64,000 nt of DNA from contig CAUYUJ010016301.1 of assembly GCA_963575745.1 (NCBI GenBank), positions 171,887 through 235,886 of the forward strand, given 5' to 3'. Below the pieces are notes generated by a model. The model ran no database searches, had not been told where the DNA came from, and worked only from the letters and a program-made list of their open reading frames with translations. Shown here piece after piece: positions 50,526 through 61,445 of the stretch. The stretch is from Prorocentrum cordatum (taxonomy: Eukaryota > Sar > Dinophyceae > Prorocentrales > Prorocentraceae). Numbering within the stretch: position 1 is the stretch's first letter; each line of letters begins with the position of its first letter. Made by a program: the position numbers and the translations under genes.

Positions 50526-51425
50526 CTAACTGGACGAGGCGCTCGATGCCTGAGCGAAGCTCCTCATCATCGAAGACATCAGCAGGAAACCGATGATCAG
50601 GCTGCGGGCTTGCTGGTGCAAGTACTCACCCTGCCGCTCCTGCTCCTCCCATCGGATCGTCGGGCCCGCCGCGGGCCCGCCGGCCGTGCCGCCCTTCTTC
50701 TCGGTTGCCGCCGCTGCGGCGAGACGCTGGGAGGCAGCGAGCGCGTCCCTGCACTCCTGGCACTCCACTACACCTGGCGGCAACCCTGCACACACGACCT
50801 TGATCGAGTCGGATGACTCCGAGGCCTGCGCCTTGCACAACGTCTCCTCAGCCGTGGCGAGGTCTTGGCGCAGGCTGTCCGTGGACTCTTGGATGTCGGC
50901 GAGTTCCTTACTTGGGGCCCTCTGGCGAAGGATCTCCTGCGAACGCTCCTCAAGCTTACTGATACTATTTTGGAAACCCTCGCACTTCCAGCGGGCCGCC
51001 AGAACAGTAGGCGGGCGTGTCTCCGTAGCCTTCTTCTCCGTTGCCTCGACCGCAGCGGTAATATCCGTCTCGAAGCCCGCGTCTCGCGTGACTGCCATCG
51101 CCTGCTTGTACGAGGGCGAAGAGCTGCCTCCCCGATGCCGGCTGCCAATGCATTTGTTTCTCACAATACGGCGACCCACTTGCGCGGGACGACCTCTTGC
51201 CCTTGAGTTGCGCCATCTGCTCCTACAGCTGCTTGATGACCTTGTCCTGACTGAAGAATGGCTGCCCTGCGCCCACTTACTTGCCTTGCAGGGAGGAGGA
51301 GGAGGAGGAGGAGGAGGAGGAGGAGGAGGAGAAGGAGGAGGAGGAGGACCGGTGTACACCCAAGACTCATCAACGATGTTGGAATACACCCTCCCCACAA
51401 GCTCCTTTTTCATAGGCACCTCCAC
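50526..51425 (-). CDS. Coiled-coil ORF, possibly retroelement ORF1-like
   Basis: A 299-codon minus frame. The first ~45 codons lie in repeat DNA (the GGA tract gives poly-Pro) and are not credible, so the true start is unknown, probably below 51260. The remainder is convincing: YKQAMAVTRDAGFETDITAA, VLAARWKCEGFQNSISKLEE, ILRQRAPSKELADIQESTDS, LRQDLATAEETLCKAQASES and LPPGVVECQECRDALAASQR, then a helical C-terminus RWEEQERQGEYLHQQARSLI. It is a long heptad-like region with a few Cys (CxxC in VECQEC). It resembles the coiled-coil ORF1 of some dinoflagellate non-LTR elements, but no zinc-finger series or RT follows, so this is a weak inference. E2 abuts and overlaps its 5' end, suggesting truncation by that insertion. 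Confidence 0.5.
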   Translation of the reverse strand: MEVPMKKELVGRVYSNIVDESWVYTGPPPPPSPPPPPPPPPPPPPCKASKWAQGSHSSVRTRSSSSCRSRWRNSRARGRPAQVGRRIVRNKCIGSRHRGGSSSPSYKQAMAVTRDAGFETDITAAVEATEKKATETRPPTVLAARWKCEGFQNSISKLEERSQEILRQRAPSKELADIQESTDSLRQDLATAEETLCKAQASESSDSIKVVCAGLPPGVVECQECRDALAASQRLAAAAATEKKGGTAGGPAAGPTIRWEEQERQGEYLHQQARSLIIGFLLMSSMMRSFAQASSASSS

Positions 51426-52300
51426 GGGTTCATGTCCACTGAAGGAAGTGCCCCGTTGGGGGGTAACCGCGTGAAAACCCTGAAGCGGGCCAAAACACCA
51501 TTTCTCATGATTTCAACGCCACGAGATCACCTGGCTGATACGCCTTGAGGATCCTGAATCGTGCCAGGACACCATAGCTGGGACTTCAACGCCACGAATC
51601 AACGTAACTGTTGCGCCCTGACATTCCTGAGTCGCTCCAGAATGCCATGTCTGGTACCTGAACCATGAGAAACACTGGAACTATTGCACATGGTTGTGTT
51701 TAAAACGGCTGTGTGCGGCGCTAAGGCGAGAACCACATTTTGAAAACGACCCGCCCTCACGGATTGTGCGCGGCGCTGAAGGTGGAGCCACATGTTGAGA
51801 CGACCTGCCCTCAATCCGTGAAGTTCTTACAATATTCAAGACGGCGGCGCTACTCCAAGAGCCAGATTTTGAAAACCACCCGCCCTCAATCCGTGAATCT
51901 CTTGCGATGTTGAAGACGGCGGCGTTACTCCGAGAGCCACATTTTGAAAACCATCTGTCCTCAATCCGTGAAGCTCTTGCAATTGTTTAAAACGAACGTG
52001 CGCGGCGCTAAGGCGAGAGGCGCATGTTGAAAACGGCCCGCCTTCAATTCGTGACACTCCTACAATTGTTTGAAAGCAAATGTGCGCGGCGCGAATGCGA
52101 GAGCCACATTTTGAAAACCACCCGCACTGCATGTGTGAAACTGGTGCTGGTTTTTAGGCCTCAAAGCCATTTCAGGCGAAACGCCCGGACCGCCCTTTCG
52201 ACCCGCGTCGGGGTGCGACAGGGAGGAGTTATCTATAAGGAAAACGAACGGAGGAGGAGGTGGAGGAGGAGAAAGAGGAAAGAGGAGGAGAAGAGGGAGG
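51292..52300 (+). mobile_element. Composite element E2
   Basis: GGA tract (51292-51348), unique segment with CATCAACGATGTTGGAATACACCCTCC (51365-51395), module A units (51480-51660), about six module B units (51665-52150), the segment TCAGGCGAAACGCCCGG-GGGTGCGACAGGGAGGAG (52170-52232), and a closing GGA tract (52250-52300). Confidence 0.75.
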
Positions 52301-52912
52301 ATGGAGGATGAAGGGCTGCAGCGGCGAGGCATCGGCGATGGAACGCGGCGGGGCGCACCTCCAGCTGCCGCGACAGGCCGCCGTCCGGCGGCGCGCGGCA
52401 CGGGAGTGGCTGCGAACTCGCCAGGGACCTCTGGTGTGCGGCGGCGGCGCCGCCGCCGTCGAGCGATCGACCGAGGTTCTCTCCTCCATCCTCCATCCTC
52501 CCCCGTCCTCCCCAGTCCTCCTCCCTCTTCTCTTGCCCCCTCTCCTCCCTCCTCCTCCTCCTGCTCGGGGAGGGGGGGCGCACAGGTGGGTTAGGGGCAG
52601 AGGTGGGTCAGGATGAGGCTCGCACGAAACGGCGCGTGTCAGAAGGAGAAGTGAGTAGCCAGCTGGGTTCGTTCCCTGACCCACCCTCAGGGTCCCCCCC
52701 TCTTCGATACCCCGACCTGCTCCTGCGCCTCCTCCTTCCCCTTCTCCTTTCCGGTTCCTCGAGGCAGGCCCGCGCTCGGACCGCCCACCCGGCCGCCGCG
52801 AGGGAACAGGCTCCTCCCTTCCTGCCGCGGGCGGCCTCCTGGTGCCTGCCCCGCGGCTGTTCCCTCCTACGGCCGAGGGCCAGGAGGACGGCGCCGACGT
52901 GGACGCGGGCAT
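52301..52912. other. C/T- and GC-rich spacer, no gene
   Basis: Contains a TCC-rich patch at 52485-52565. Frames on both strands are Pro/Ser/Arg-rich. Confidence 0.4.
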
Positions 52913-54232
52913 CTTCTTCCTCCTCTTCCTCCTCCTGCTCCTCCTCCTCCTCCTGCTCCTGCTCCTCCTCCTCCTCTTCCTGCTCCTCCTCCTCCTCCTC
53001 TTCCTTCTCCTCCTCCTGCTCCTCCTCTTCCTCCTCCTCCTCCTGCTCCTCTTCCTCCTCCTCCTCCTCCTCCTCCTCCTTCTCCTCCTCCATTCCTATT
53101 CCTTATGGATAACTTCTCCCTGTCGCACCCCGAAGCCAATTTTTAGGGTTGGCCGGGCGTTTCGCCTGAGACTCCCTCACAATTTATGAATCTGAAGCTC
53201 ACACTTTGGAAACAGCTTCACAAATGGAGGGCGGGTGGATTTCCAAATGTGGCTCTCGCTTCAGCGCCGCGTACATTCGCTTTAAGATTTGCAAGAGCTT
53301 CACGGATTGAGGTTAACCCGGTTTCAAAACGTGGCTCTCGCCTTAACGCCGCGCACATTCGTTAAAAAATGCAGGAGCTTCACGGATTGAGGATAAGCAG
53401 CTTTCAAAATGTGGCTCTCGCCTTAGCGCCGCGCTCATTCGTTATAGATATTTGCAAGAGCTTCATGGATTGACGGCGGCTCCTTTTCAAAATGTGGCTC
53501 TCGCCTTAGCTCCGCGCATATTCGTTCATATCAGCCAGCGTCGACTCCAAATAGAGCGGACGACTCAAGTCAACGGATCAGAGGAATCAAGCATGCTTGA
53601 AATCCGCAACTCAGCAAACAAGCAAGCGTGCAAGCAAGCGCGCAAGCAATCAAGCGCGCAAGCAAGCAAGCGTGCAAGCGCGCAAGCAGGCAAGCAAGCA
53701 GGCATAGGCATAGGCATAGGCATAGGCGTAGGCATAGGAGTTAGGGGGAGGCATCGGCATATGCATAGCGGCATAGCCATAGGAATAGGGGGGCATAGGA
53801 ATTAGAAGGGTGGGGGGGGGCAACGGACCAGGTTTGAGCTAGGACTCCTCTAGGCCAAGCCTATTAGGATAATAACAATTGCAAAAGTTTCACGGATCCC
53901 CGCGATCAAATTTTGGAAGGATTCAGGATTTCGCGGGTGCAACAATTACGTTGGTTCGCGGTGTTGCAATCCCAAGAACTGCGTTCTGGCACGATCCAGG
54001 ATCGTCAAGACGCAACAGTCAGGTTGATCCGTGGCATTGGAATCCGGAGAACAGTGTTTTGGCATGCTTCTGGGTCTTCAAAGATTCTCTTCCAACGAGG
54101 CAGATCTTTCAATGGAACTGAACCGTTGTGGGGCCTATGAAGAGGAAGCTTGATGGGGGGCGTATTCCAACATCGTTGATGGCTCTTGGGTTTACACTGG
54201 TCCTCCTCCTCCTCCTGCTCTTCCTCCTCCAT
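52913..54232 (-). mobile_element. Composite element E3
   Basis: Inverse orientation to E1/E2: TCC tract (52913-53093), CCTTATGGATAACTTCTCCC-TGTCGCACCCCGAAG segment, about five module B units at 80-83 bp spacing (CTCTCGC at 53251, 53333, 53413, 53496), an inserted CAAG/CATAGG tract (53600-53790), module A units (53880-54065), unique segment with TTCCAACATCGTTGATGG, and a TCC tract at 54200-54232 shared with E4. Confidence 0.75.
53600..53790. repeat. (CAAG)n and (CATAGG)n tracts
   Basis: CAAGCAAGCGTGCAAGC-type repeats at 53617-53700, then GGCATA hexamers to about 53790. Confidence 0.9.
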
Positions 54233-55272
54233 TCCTACTCCTTATCAATAACTCCTCCCTGTCGCGCCGCGAGGCTGTTCGAAAGGGAGGGCCGCGCGTT
54301 TCGCCAGAGACGTCTTTACCGCTTCTGATCCTGAAACTCATAAGTTGGCAAGAACTTCACAAATGGAGGGCGGGTGACTTAGACAATGTGGCTCTCGCCT
54401 TAGCGCCGCGCGCATTTGTTAAAACAGGTGCAAGAATTTTGCGGAGTGACGGCAGGTCGCTTTCCGAATGTGGCTCTCGCCTGAGCGCCGCCTACACTCG
54501 TCTAACAAAATGACAGTAATTTCTCGGAGGGAGGGCGGATGGTCTTCAAAATGTGGCTCTCGCCTTAGCGCCGCGCACATTCGCTTTTTAACAAAAAACT
54601 GCAACAGCTTCACGGAGGGAGGGCGGGTCGTTCTCAAAACGTCCCTCTCGCCGCGCTCGTTCGCTCGTCTGGAAAACTTGCAGGAGCTGCACGGGCGGCT
54701 TGCTGGTCATCTTCAACGTGTTGCTCTCGTCTTAGCGCCGCGCACATTCGTCTGAACAAATGCAACAGCTTCACGGATCGAGGGCGGTTCTTTTTCAAGA
54801 TGTGGCTCTCGCCTTAGCGCCGCACGCATTTGTCTTTCTTCTTATATAAAAAAGAGTCTCATTTATTCCCATGGCCAACGTATCGGCAATTGTGTTTTGG
54901 AAGGATTTAGGACTGTCAGGGCGCAACAATTATGTTGATGTGCGAAGTTGAAGTCCCAGGAATTGCATCCTGGCGCGATTCTGGATCGTGAAGACGTAGC
55001 AGTGACATTGATTTGTGGCGTTCGAATCCCGAGAATGATGTTTTGGCACACTTCAGGGTCTTCAAACGATTGTCTCCCAACGGGGCACTTCCCTCAGTGA
55101 AAATTAATCCTTGCAGGTGCCTATCAAGAGAGAGTTTGGAGGGAGGGTTGATTCCAACATCGTTGATGAATCTTGGTTTACACTGGTCCTCCTCCTCCTC
55201 CTCCGCCTTTTCCTCCTCCTCCTCCTCCTCCTACTCTTCCTCCTCTCCCTCCTTTTCCTCCTCCGCCTCTGC
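54200..55272 (-). mobile_element. Composite element E4
   Basis: Same orientation as E3 and directly abutting it: TCC tract, CCTTATCAATAACTCCTCCC segment, six module B units (54345-54845), module A units (54890-55065), unique segment with TTCCAACATCGTTGATGA, closing TCC tract (55186-55272). Confidence 0.75.
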
Positions 55273-55850
55273 ACTGGGTGCCTCTGAGGTCAGATGTCCC
55301 CTCTGGGACCGCCTGATGCTTTCGGAGGCCGTCTGGGGGGCCTCTCTGCGCCATCTTGGGGCCCTCTCAGGGCGCGTACAGTCGGACCGCTGAAATAAGG
55401 AACGCCAGACACGGAATGAAGGCCTTTTCTGGTACCACAAAAGCCTGTGTGCACGAGGAAGGCTAGAAGAACAGTCATGGAAGGACCTGAGGAACATCCA
55501 GCCCCTCCTGAGCCCAACCTGCTCGGTATTTCGGCACCTTGCCTGAATGGGGCACACCAGGCCCCCCCCTGGGGATAGAGAGAGGTCACTGCACCGGCCT
55601 TGCAGACGTGCCGCAGCGGATTTCTGCGTGGACTTCTGCGTGGATTTTTGCCCGAAGCGGCGAGCGAAAAACAACATGAATTTCGCGTGGGTTATGTTTG
55701 GTCTTCATTCCTGGCTTAAACAAATCCACACGAAATCCAAATCTGGAGCGAAACTCTCCGGGACACTCCGGGCCCGACGGCGACGGCGACGACGAGGAAG
55801 AAGGGGAGGGGAATGGCAACCCTGGGGGGCGCGATCCTCCTCCTCCATCC
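55273..55850. other. Spacer, no gene
   Basis: Begins with TTGGGGCCCTC-type words as in 39355-39915. 55620-55720 has a GTGGACTTCTGCGTGGA duplication. Confidence 0.4.
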
Positions 55851-55852
55851 TC

Positions 55853-56250
55853 GATCCTCGATCCTCATCCTCCATCCTCTATCCTCCCTCCTCCTCCTCC
55901 CTCCTCCTCCTCCTCCTCCTCCTCCTCCTCCGACTCCTCGCTCTCCTCCTCCATCCTCCTCCTCCTCCTCCTCCTCCATCCTCCTCCTCCTCCTCCTCCG
56001 ACTCCTCGCTCCTCCATCCTCCTCGCTCTCCTCCTCCATCCTCCTCGCTCTCTTCCTCCATTTCCGGCGTGCCGAGCTCCGCCCGCCGTCGTCGCCGCCA
56101 CCGCCGTCGTCGGTCGCCGATCCATCGATCGATCGGTCGCCATCAACGATTGGGAACGCGATCCGTCGATCGATCCATCGATCCGTCGATCGATCCATCG
56201 ATCCATCGACGATCGATCGGTCGTCGGTCGTCGATCCATCGATCTTTCTT
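55853..56250. repeat. (TCC/ATCC)n tract, then GATC/GATCCATC repeats
   Basis: 55853-56065 TCC-rich with ATCCTCGATCCTCG variants. 56112-56243 ATCGATCGATCC and CGATCCATCGATC repeats. A short CGTCGTCGTC tract lies at 56548-56582. Confidence 0.9.
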
Positions 56251-56548
56251 AATATCTGGCGAACGGGGACCCAGACCCCAGGGCTGGCAGAGGCTGGCCC
56301 AGTTTGGAAACTTGCCTCGGATGGACCCTGGAGGGGTCTGGGAACCAACGTCGTCGTCGCCAGCGGCGTCGTCGGCGGCGTCGCAGTCACCGCCACCGTC
56401 GTCGATCGATCGAGGTACGTGGATCCAAATCTGAGGATCGAGGACTTTGGTGTCTACACACCTTTTTGGGCCTCCTGGGAACGTCTTGTCGCCACAATCC
56501 GGGTACCCTTCGAATTCCTGGCCGGAACGCACACCAGGGCAGGCCCCG

Positions 56549-56581
<33 letters not shown>

Positions 56582-56796
56582 TCTCTTTCTCCTCCCGCTG
56601 TTATCGGAGCGCGCGCAAACATGTACTAGCGATCCATGGATTTGGCGCGCGGTCGCCTAATCCATGGATCTGGGGAAGTGCCCTCCCCAAAATGCGGCCG
56701 CTGCTGCCTCGTTCGGCGGCGGAAATCCGCGACTTCCCATGAAAACTGGACCCGTCGCTAATCCACGCCCCCTTCATCCATGTTTGCGATCGCCTG
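56251..56796. other. Spacer, nothing recognised
   Basis: Two ATCCATGGAT(C/T)TGG words at 56630 and 56660. No gene. Confidence 0.35.
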
Positions 56797-57062
56797 ATGT
56801 TACTCCTCCTCACTCCCCCTCCCTCCTCTTCCTCCCTCCCCTCTTCCCCCTCCTCCTCTCCCTCCCGCTGTTACTCCCCCTTCCTCCCCCTCCCTCCTCT
56901 TCCTCCCTCCCCTCTTCCCCCACCTCCTCCCCCTCCCGCTGTTACTCCTCCTTCCTCCCCCATCCCTCCTCTTCCTCCCTCCCCTCTTCCCCCTCCTCCT
57001 CCCCCTCCCGCTCTTACTCCTCCTTCCTCCCCCATCCCTCTTCTTCCTCCTCCCTCCCTCCC
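56797..57062. repeat. ~72-bp C/T-rich tandem array
   Basis: TGTTACTCC-CCTCC followed by CTCTTCCTCCCTCCCCTCTTCC recurs at about 71-72 bp spacing (56797, 56868, 56939, and a CTCTTACTCC variant at 57011). Confidence 0.75.
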
Positions 57063-57544
57063 CCCCCCCATCGGCCTCCACACCTTTCCAAACAGCTCCT
57101 CCCCGACGCCCCCCCGCAGGCGTGTCGGTCGGGCGGGCTGGGCGGTTCGCCCGATGACCTCCTCACCACCTGCGTCAGGTTCGTGTCGCGCCGACTGCGG
57201 CGCTGGTGTCTGATGCCGCGGGGATCGTTCGACCTCGAATGAAGGGGCCCTGGGACACACAAATAAATACACACAAATAAAAGGATTCCCTAATTTTCCC
57301 ATCTTTTCTGGGTTTCTGTCTTCCCCCCCCCACTGCCCATATTTTCCAATATTTTCTGGGGAATCGACGATTCATTGTGTCTGTGTGCTTTTTCTCCTCC
57401 TGATTGAAGGATCGGCCGTTTCCGAGACGTCCAAAGCGTTCCGCATCGAACGATTCTAGGTCGCCAGCGGCGTTCAAAGCTGAACGCTGCCGGCCAGGTC
57501 ACCGCCGGTCGATGCGACACGAATCTACCGTATGGTCCTGGAGC
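57063..57544. other. Spacer, nothing recognised
   Basis: No gene or clear repeat. Confidence 0.4.
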
Positions 57545-58200
57545 TTGAAAGTTTCAGCTCCTTCACGGATGGAGAGGGGATGGTTTTCAAAAAGTGGCCC
57601 TGGCCTCAGCGCCGCACACACTCGTCGCAAGAGCCTGCGGCAGCTTCGCGGATGGAGGGCGGGCGGCTTTCGAAAGCGTGGCTCTCGCTGGATCGCAGCG
57701 CACAGTCGTCTTAGCAGGTGCAACAATTTGACGGACACGGAGCGGTTCCTTTTCAAACTGTGGCTCTCGCCTTTGCGCTGCGCGGACACGTCGTACAGTT
57801 CGTGACCGCTTCACAGATGGACGGCGGCTGATTTGCAATACGCGGCTCTCGCTCTGGCGCTGCGCACATTCGTCTTAAATTTGACAGCAGTTTTACGGAT
57901 GGAGGGAGGGGGCTCTGTTTTCTAAAGGTGGCTCTCGCTTAAACACCGCGCACGTTCGTACTAAAAGTTTGCAACCGCTTCGCAGATGAAGGGGAGGTTA
58001 TATTCAATGTGAGGCAACCGCTTAAACGCCGCGCACGCTCGTCTTAAACGTGTGCAGCATCTTCACACATGGAGAGGGGGTCGTTCTCAAAGTGGTGCTC
58101 TCGCCCCTAAAGCCAAACTTGGTGTCACTGGAGGAGGGCGGCTCCCTTTCAAAACGGTGCTCTCGCCTCCGCGCCGCGCAAAGTGGTGTCCGATCCAGCG
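57545..58200. repeat. Module B array without the rest of the composite element
   Basis: About eight diverged units of CTTCACGGATGGAGGG, TTTCAAA-TGTGGCTCTCGC and GCGCCGCGCACA-TCGT. Module A and the GGA boundaries seen in E1-E4 are absent. Confidence 0.75.
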
Positions 58201-58480
58201 CTGGACAAGATAGACGACTACTCTTTTTGTTCAAAATGGAGCTGTCGCCTGGGACCCCCCAAAATCCGCCGGCCCCCTTGTGGGGCCACCAGGCTGTAGG
58301 GCTAAGGTTCGCAGTTTCCTGTGCCAGTTGCAGCTTCCAATTTTCACTGTTGCAGTTCTGCTTCTTGCTGCTTACTGTTCCTTGTTGATGGACCGCGCGA
58401 GGGGGGGGAGGCCCAAAACGGGCATTTTTACCACGCCTTGAGCGTGTGCTCTGAATTGCTGGGGTGGGTAAAAATTAACA
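58201..58480. other. Spacer, nothing recognised
   Basis: No gene. Only a few TTGC(A/T)G words. Confidence 0.35.
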
Positions 58481-58992
58481 CCCCTCACGCAGATCGGCGG
58501 GGTCAGGGTCCAAAAACACATGGGATTTGCCACATTTCTGAAATCCAATGGCACCCCTCACGCAGATCGGCGGGGTCAGGGTCCAAAAACACATGGGATT
58601 TGCCATAGTTCTGAAATCCGGTGGCACCCCTCACGCAAATCGGCGGGGTCAGGGTCCAAAAACACATAGGATTTGCCACATTTCTGAAATTCGCTGGCGC
58701 CCCTTATGCAGATCGGCGGGGTGAGGGTCCAAAACCATATAGGATTTGCCACATTTCTGACATTCGCTGGCACCCCTCACGCAGATCGGCGTGGTCAGGG
58801 TCCAAAAACATATAGGATTTGCCACATTTCTGAAATTCGCTGGCACCCCATCATGCAAATCGGCAGGGTCAGGGTCCAAAAACACATAGGATTTGCCACA
58901 TGTCTAAAATTCGGCGGCACCCCTCATGCAGATCCGGAGGGTCAGGGTCCAAAAACGCAGGGGGGGTGCTACATTTCTCAAATTTCTGAGAA
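58481..58992. repeat. 73-bp tandem array, 7 copies
   Basis: CCCCTCACGCAGATCGGCGG begins units at 58481, 58554, 58627, 58700, 58773, 58846 and 58920. Each continues GGTCAGGGTCC, ACACATAGGATTTGCC and ACATTTCTGAAATTC. The 73-bp period again leaves frames open and phase-shifted. Confidence 0.95.
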
Positions 58993-59039
58993 GGCCTCTT
59001 AGCGAATTCTAGGCATTGCTAGGTACCCTGCAAATTCCC

Positions 59040-59640
59040 TGGTTCCTGTGAGGGTCTGCAGGTCCCCCTGGCTCTGGCCTGCTTCCCCTGGCCCCCTCGC
59101 CCCCGTCGTCCTGCCCTGGTCTGAACCCAGCCTCCCTCCTTGGCTCTAGCGCCCCCTGGCCCTGGCCCCAGCCCCCCACGTCCGGGCGATTTTATGTTCG
59201 TGGCTCGTGGTTTGTCGTCGTCCCCGTGGCTGTGGCCAGCTTCCCCTCGCCCCCGCCCCCCTGGCTGTGGCCCGCCCCCCCTCGCCCCCTCGCCCAACCC
59301 AGGACCTCTGGCACCTGGTCCGAGCCCCAGCCCTCTGGCCCTGGCTGAACTCAGCTTGTTTCCTGGCCTTGGCCCCGCTCGCCCCGACCCTGGCCTTCGG
59401 CCCAGCCCCCCTCGCCCCGGACCGTATATTTTCGCGGTTCGAACCCGGACCTCTGGCCCTTGGTCCGAGCTTCAGTCCCCCTGCCCTGGCCCTGGACCCC
59501 CACTCGTCCCGACCCTGGCCTTGGCCCCAGCCCTCCTCGCCCCAGACCCTTTAGTTTCGTGGTTCCGTCCCCCTGGCTCTGGCCCCCCATCCCCTGGCCC
59601 TCTCGCCCCCCACATGCCCCTCCTCCTCTTTCTCTCCTCA
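59040..59640. repeat. CCTGGCC/CCCC low-complexity region
   Basis: Irregular repeats of CTGGCCCTGGCCCC, TCGCCCC and CCAGCCCC. Pro/Ser/Leu frames through it are not genes. Confidence 0.8.
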
Positions 59641-60555
59641 AATGTGCAAGAGCCAGGGCACGCGTGCCACTTGTATTCCGGGTCGTTCACGGATCCCGCC
59701 CTGCTGGGATCGGTTCGAAGTCAGGTGGGGCTCCGAAGTTGCAGCATTCCTGCCATGTCAGGATCGTCTTGAGGCCACTTTGAAATCATATCCTGGTCAT
59801 GTTTGGATCGCGCAGCCGTTGCGTATTCATTATGTGGCCACCCTGGGCGCGCGTGGATCCATCTTGTTGCTATCGGGCCATTCTGGGGTCATTCGTGGCT
59901 TATGTGTTTGGTCATCGTCGAGTCGGCCTGGGACGGTCCAGAATCCATGGTGGGATCGTGTTGGGGTGGCGTCATCCCGCGGTCGTCTGGACGTCATCGT
60001 CTGTGGCCCCAGGCCCACCTGGAACCATTTTGTGGCCATGGGGACATTTTGGGATCGCGCGCGCGCGAGCGCCAAACACGCGCGCGCGACAACTCATCTC
60101 GCCGATGGCTGTACCAACATATATTTCTTGTTTCGCGTTTCCGAAGAAACTTTGGTTGGGGCCAAGTAGTCCTCCTGTAGATAGACACGCCCGACTGAAG
60201 GCGAGTGGGGCACAGATCCATGTTCCTCGCCCCACCGACCCTCGGCGGCGACGATTGGGGCGAATAGCCCAGAGGCGGGCATTCCACATTACACGCATTC
60301 GCCCGGGAGCCTTGTCGAAGACATACGGTGTGGGCCTTGGATAAGGAACCCTTGGATAAGTAATCCAGGGTCGGGAAGCCAGTGGAACTCCAATCGTGGA
60401 TCGGCCATGGATATCACCGCCGCCCTCACTGGACAAGGGATCCTCCAGGGTCTGGCGCCTCCTGTGACTGTTCCTTAACAAACGCTTCCACCGTAGATCA
60501 TCGGCACCCCTGGATACGTGTATTGCTCCCCCCTGGGCTATTCTAGGGGCACAAA
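59641..60555. other. Non-genic, weak degenerate repeats
   Basis: 59700-60060 has loose TGGCCA(C/T)TTTG and GGATCG words suggesting an old tandem repeat. No gene. Confidence 0.4.
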
Positions 60556-60730
60556 AAGTGGCATAAACATAACAACTCGGAGGTCCGCGCGGATTTCTCG
60601 GATCGGCGCTGGGGCCTCCCGGCGGCGCCTCCGGCGCCGCCCCTGGCGCGCTCCGCGCGCCAAGGAGGGGGGTCCAGCGCCGACCCGAGAAATCCGCCCG
60701 GACCTCCGAGTTTTTATCTTTATGTCACTT
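60556..60730. mobile_element. Hairpin element, 175 bp
   Basis: Two ~55-bp arms, AAGTGGCATAAA-CTCGGAGGTCC-GGATTTCTCGG-GGCGCTGG and its complement. They surround a GC-rich, itself self-complementary centre (GGCGCCTCCGGCGCC). Typical of a foldback or MITE-like element. Single copy here. Confidence 0.7.
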
Positions 60731-60756
60731 CTTGCTCCCCTATATTCGCCCCTGCC

Positions 60757-60910
60757 CGTCGCCTCCGACCCAGAGATCCGACGTCGTGATTTTTTCAACA
60801 CGGGGCACCCAGAGGTCTCGACCCGTTCCCCGGGACCGGTTTTTCATCCTGAGTCGTTTTTTGACGGCCCCGGGGCCCGGCGAGGGCCCCTTTTGAGGCC
60901 GAAAAGTATG
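60757..60910. repeat. Left arm of ~1.3 kb inverted repeat
   Basis: Contains CCGTTCCCCGGGACCGGT and GAGTCG-TTTTTGACGG. Its complement is homologous to 61935-62081. Both arms include TTTTTTCA-CACG/AAAATCAGG. Confidence 0.7.
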
Positions 60911-60920
60911 AAAAACCTCC

Positions 60921-61181
60921 CCCTGACTCCGGATCCGCCCTACTTTGGGGAAATTCGTAAGTAGGGCTTGGAATTTCCGCCTTACTTTTCAAGCCCCGCT
61001 GATGCCAATTTCCGCCCTACTTTTCTGCTGTTGCTTCCGCCCTACTTCTGTGGATTTCCGCCCTACTGTATGTTGGGTGCAGAAACTTCCGCCCCACCTC
61101 TTCGGCTTATTATAGGTGGACTTCCGAAGCAATTTTCATTTGGAAAAAAAGCCAAGAAGTAGGGCGGATCTGGAGTCAGGG
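60921..61181. mobile_element. MITE-like element M, copy 2
   Basis: 261 bp, inverse to 13827-14086, with 24-bp terminal inverted repeats (CCCTGACTCCGGATCCGCCC and AGGGCGGATCTGGAGTCAGGG ends) and five CCGCCCTACTT units. It sits just inside the left arm of the larger inverted repeat. Confidence 0.8.
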
Positions 61182-61194
61182 CCGAGGGCCACCC

Positions 61195-61445
61195 GCCTCG
61201 CCTCGCAGGGACGGGGGAGTCAGGGGGAGGGGGAGGATCTGGAGTCAGGGACGGGGGAGTCAGGGGGAGGAGGAGGAGGAGGAGGAGGAGGAGGAGGAGG
61301 AGGAGGAGGAGGAGGAGGAGGAGGAGGAGGAGGAGGAGGAGGAGGAGAGGAGGAGGGTGGGAGGAGGAGGAGGAGGAGGAGGAGGAGGAGGAGGAGCGGA
61401 GGGAGGAGGAGGAGGAGGAGAATAAGGAGGAGGAGGAGAAGGAGA
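61195..61445. repeat. Doubled GGGACGGGGGAGTCAGG and (GGA)n tract
   Basis: The word CAGGGACGGGGGAGTCAGG occurs twice (61207, 61246), then about 180 bp GGA/GAG. 61446-61934 has no supported gene. Confidence 0.85.

Noticed and set aside
59040-59772. 210-codon Pro/Ser-rich plus-strand protein
   Set aside because: Comes from irregular CCTGGCC repeats, and frames on the other strand are equally open.
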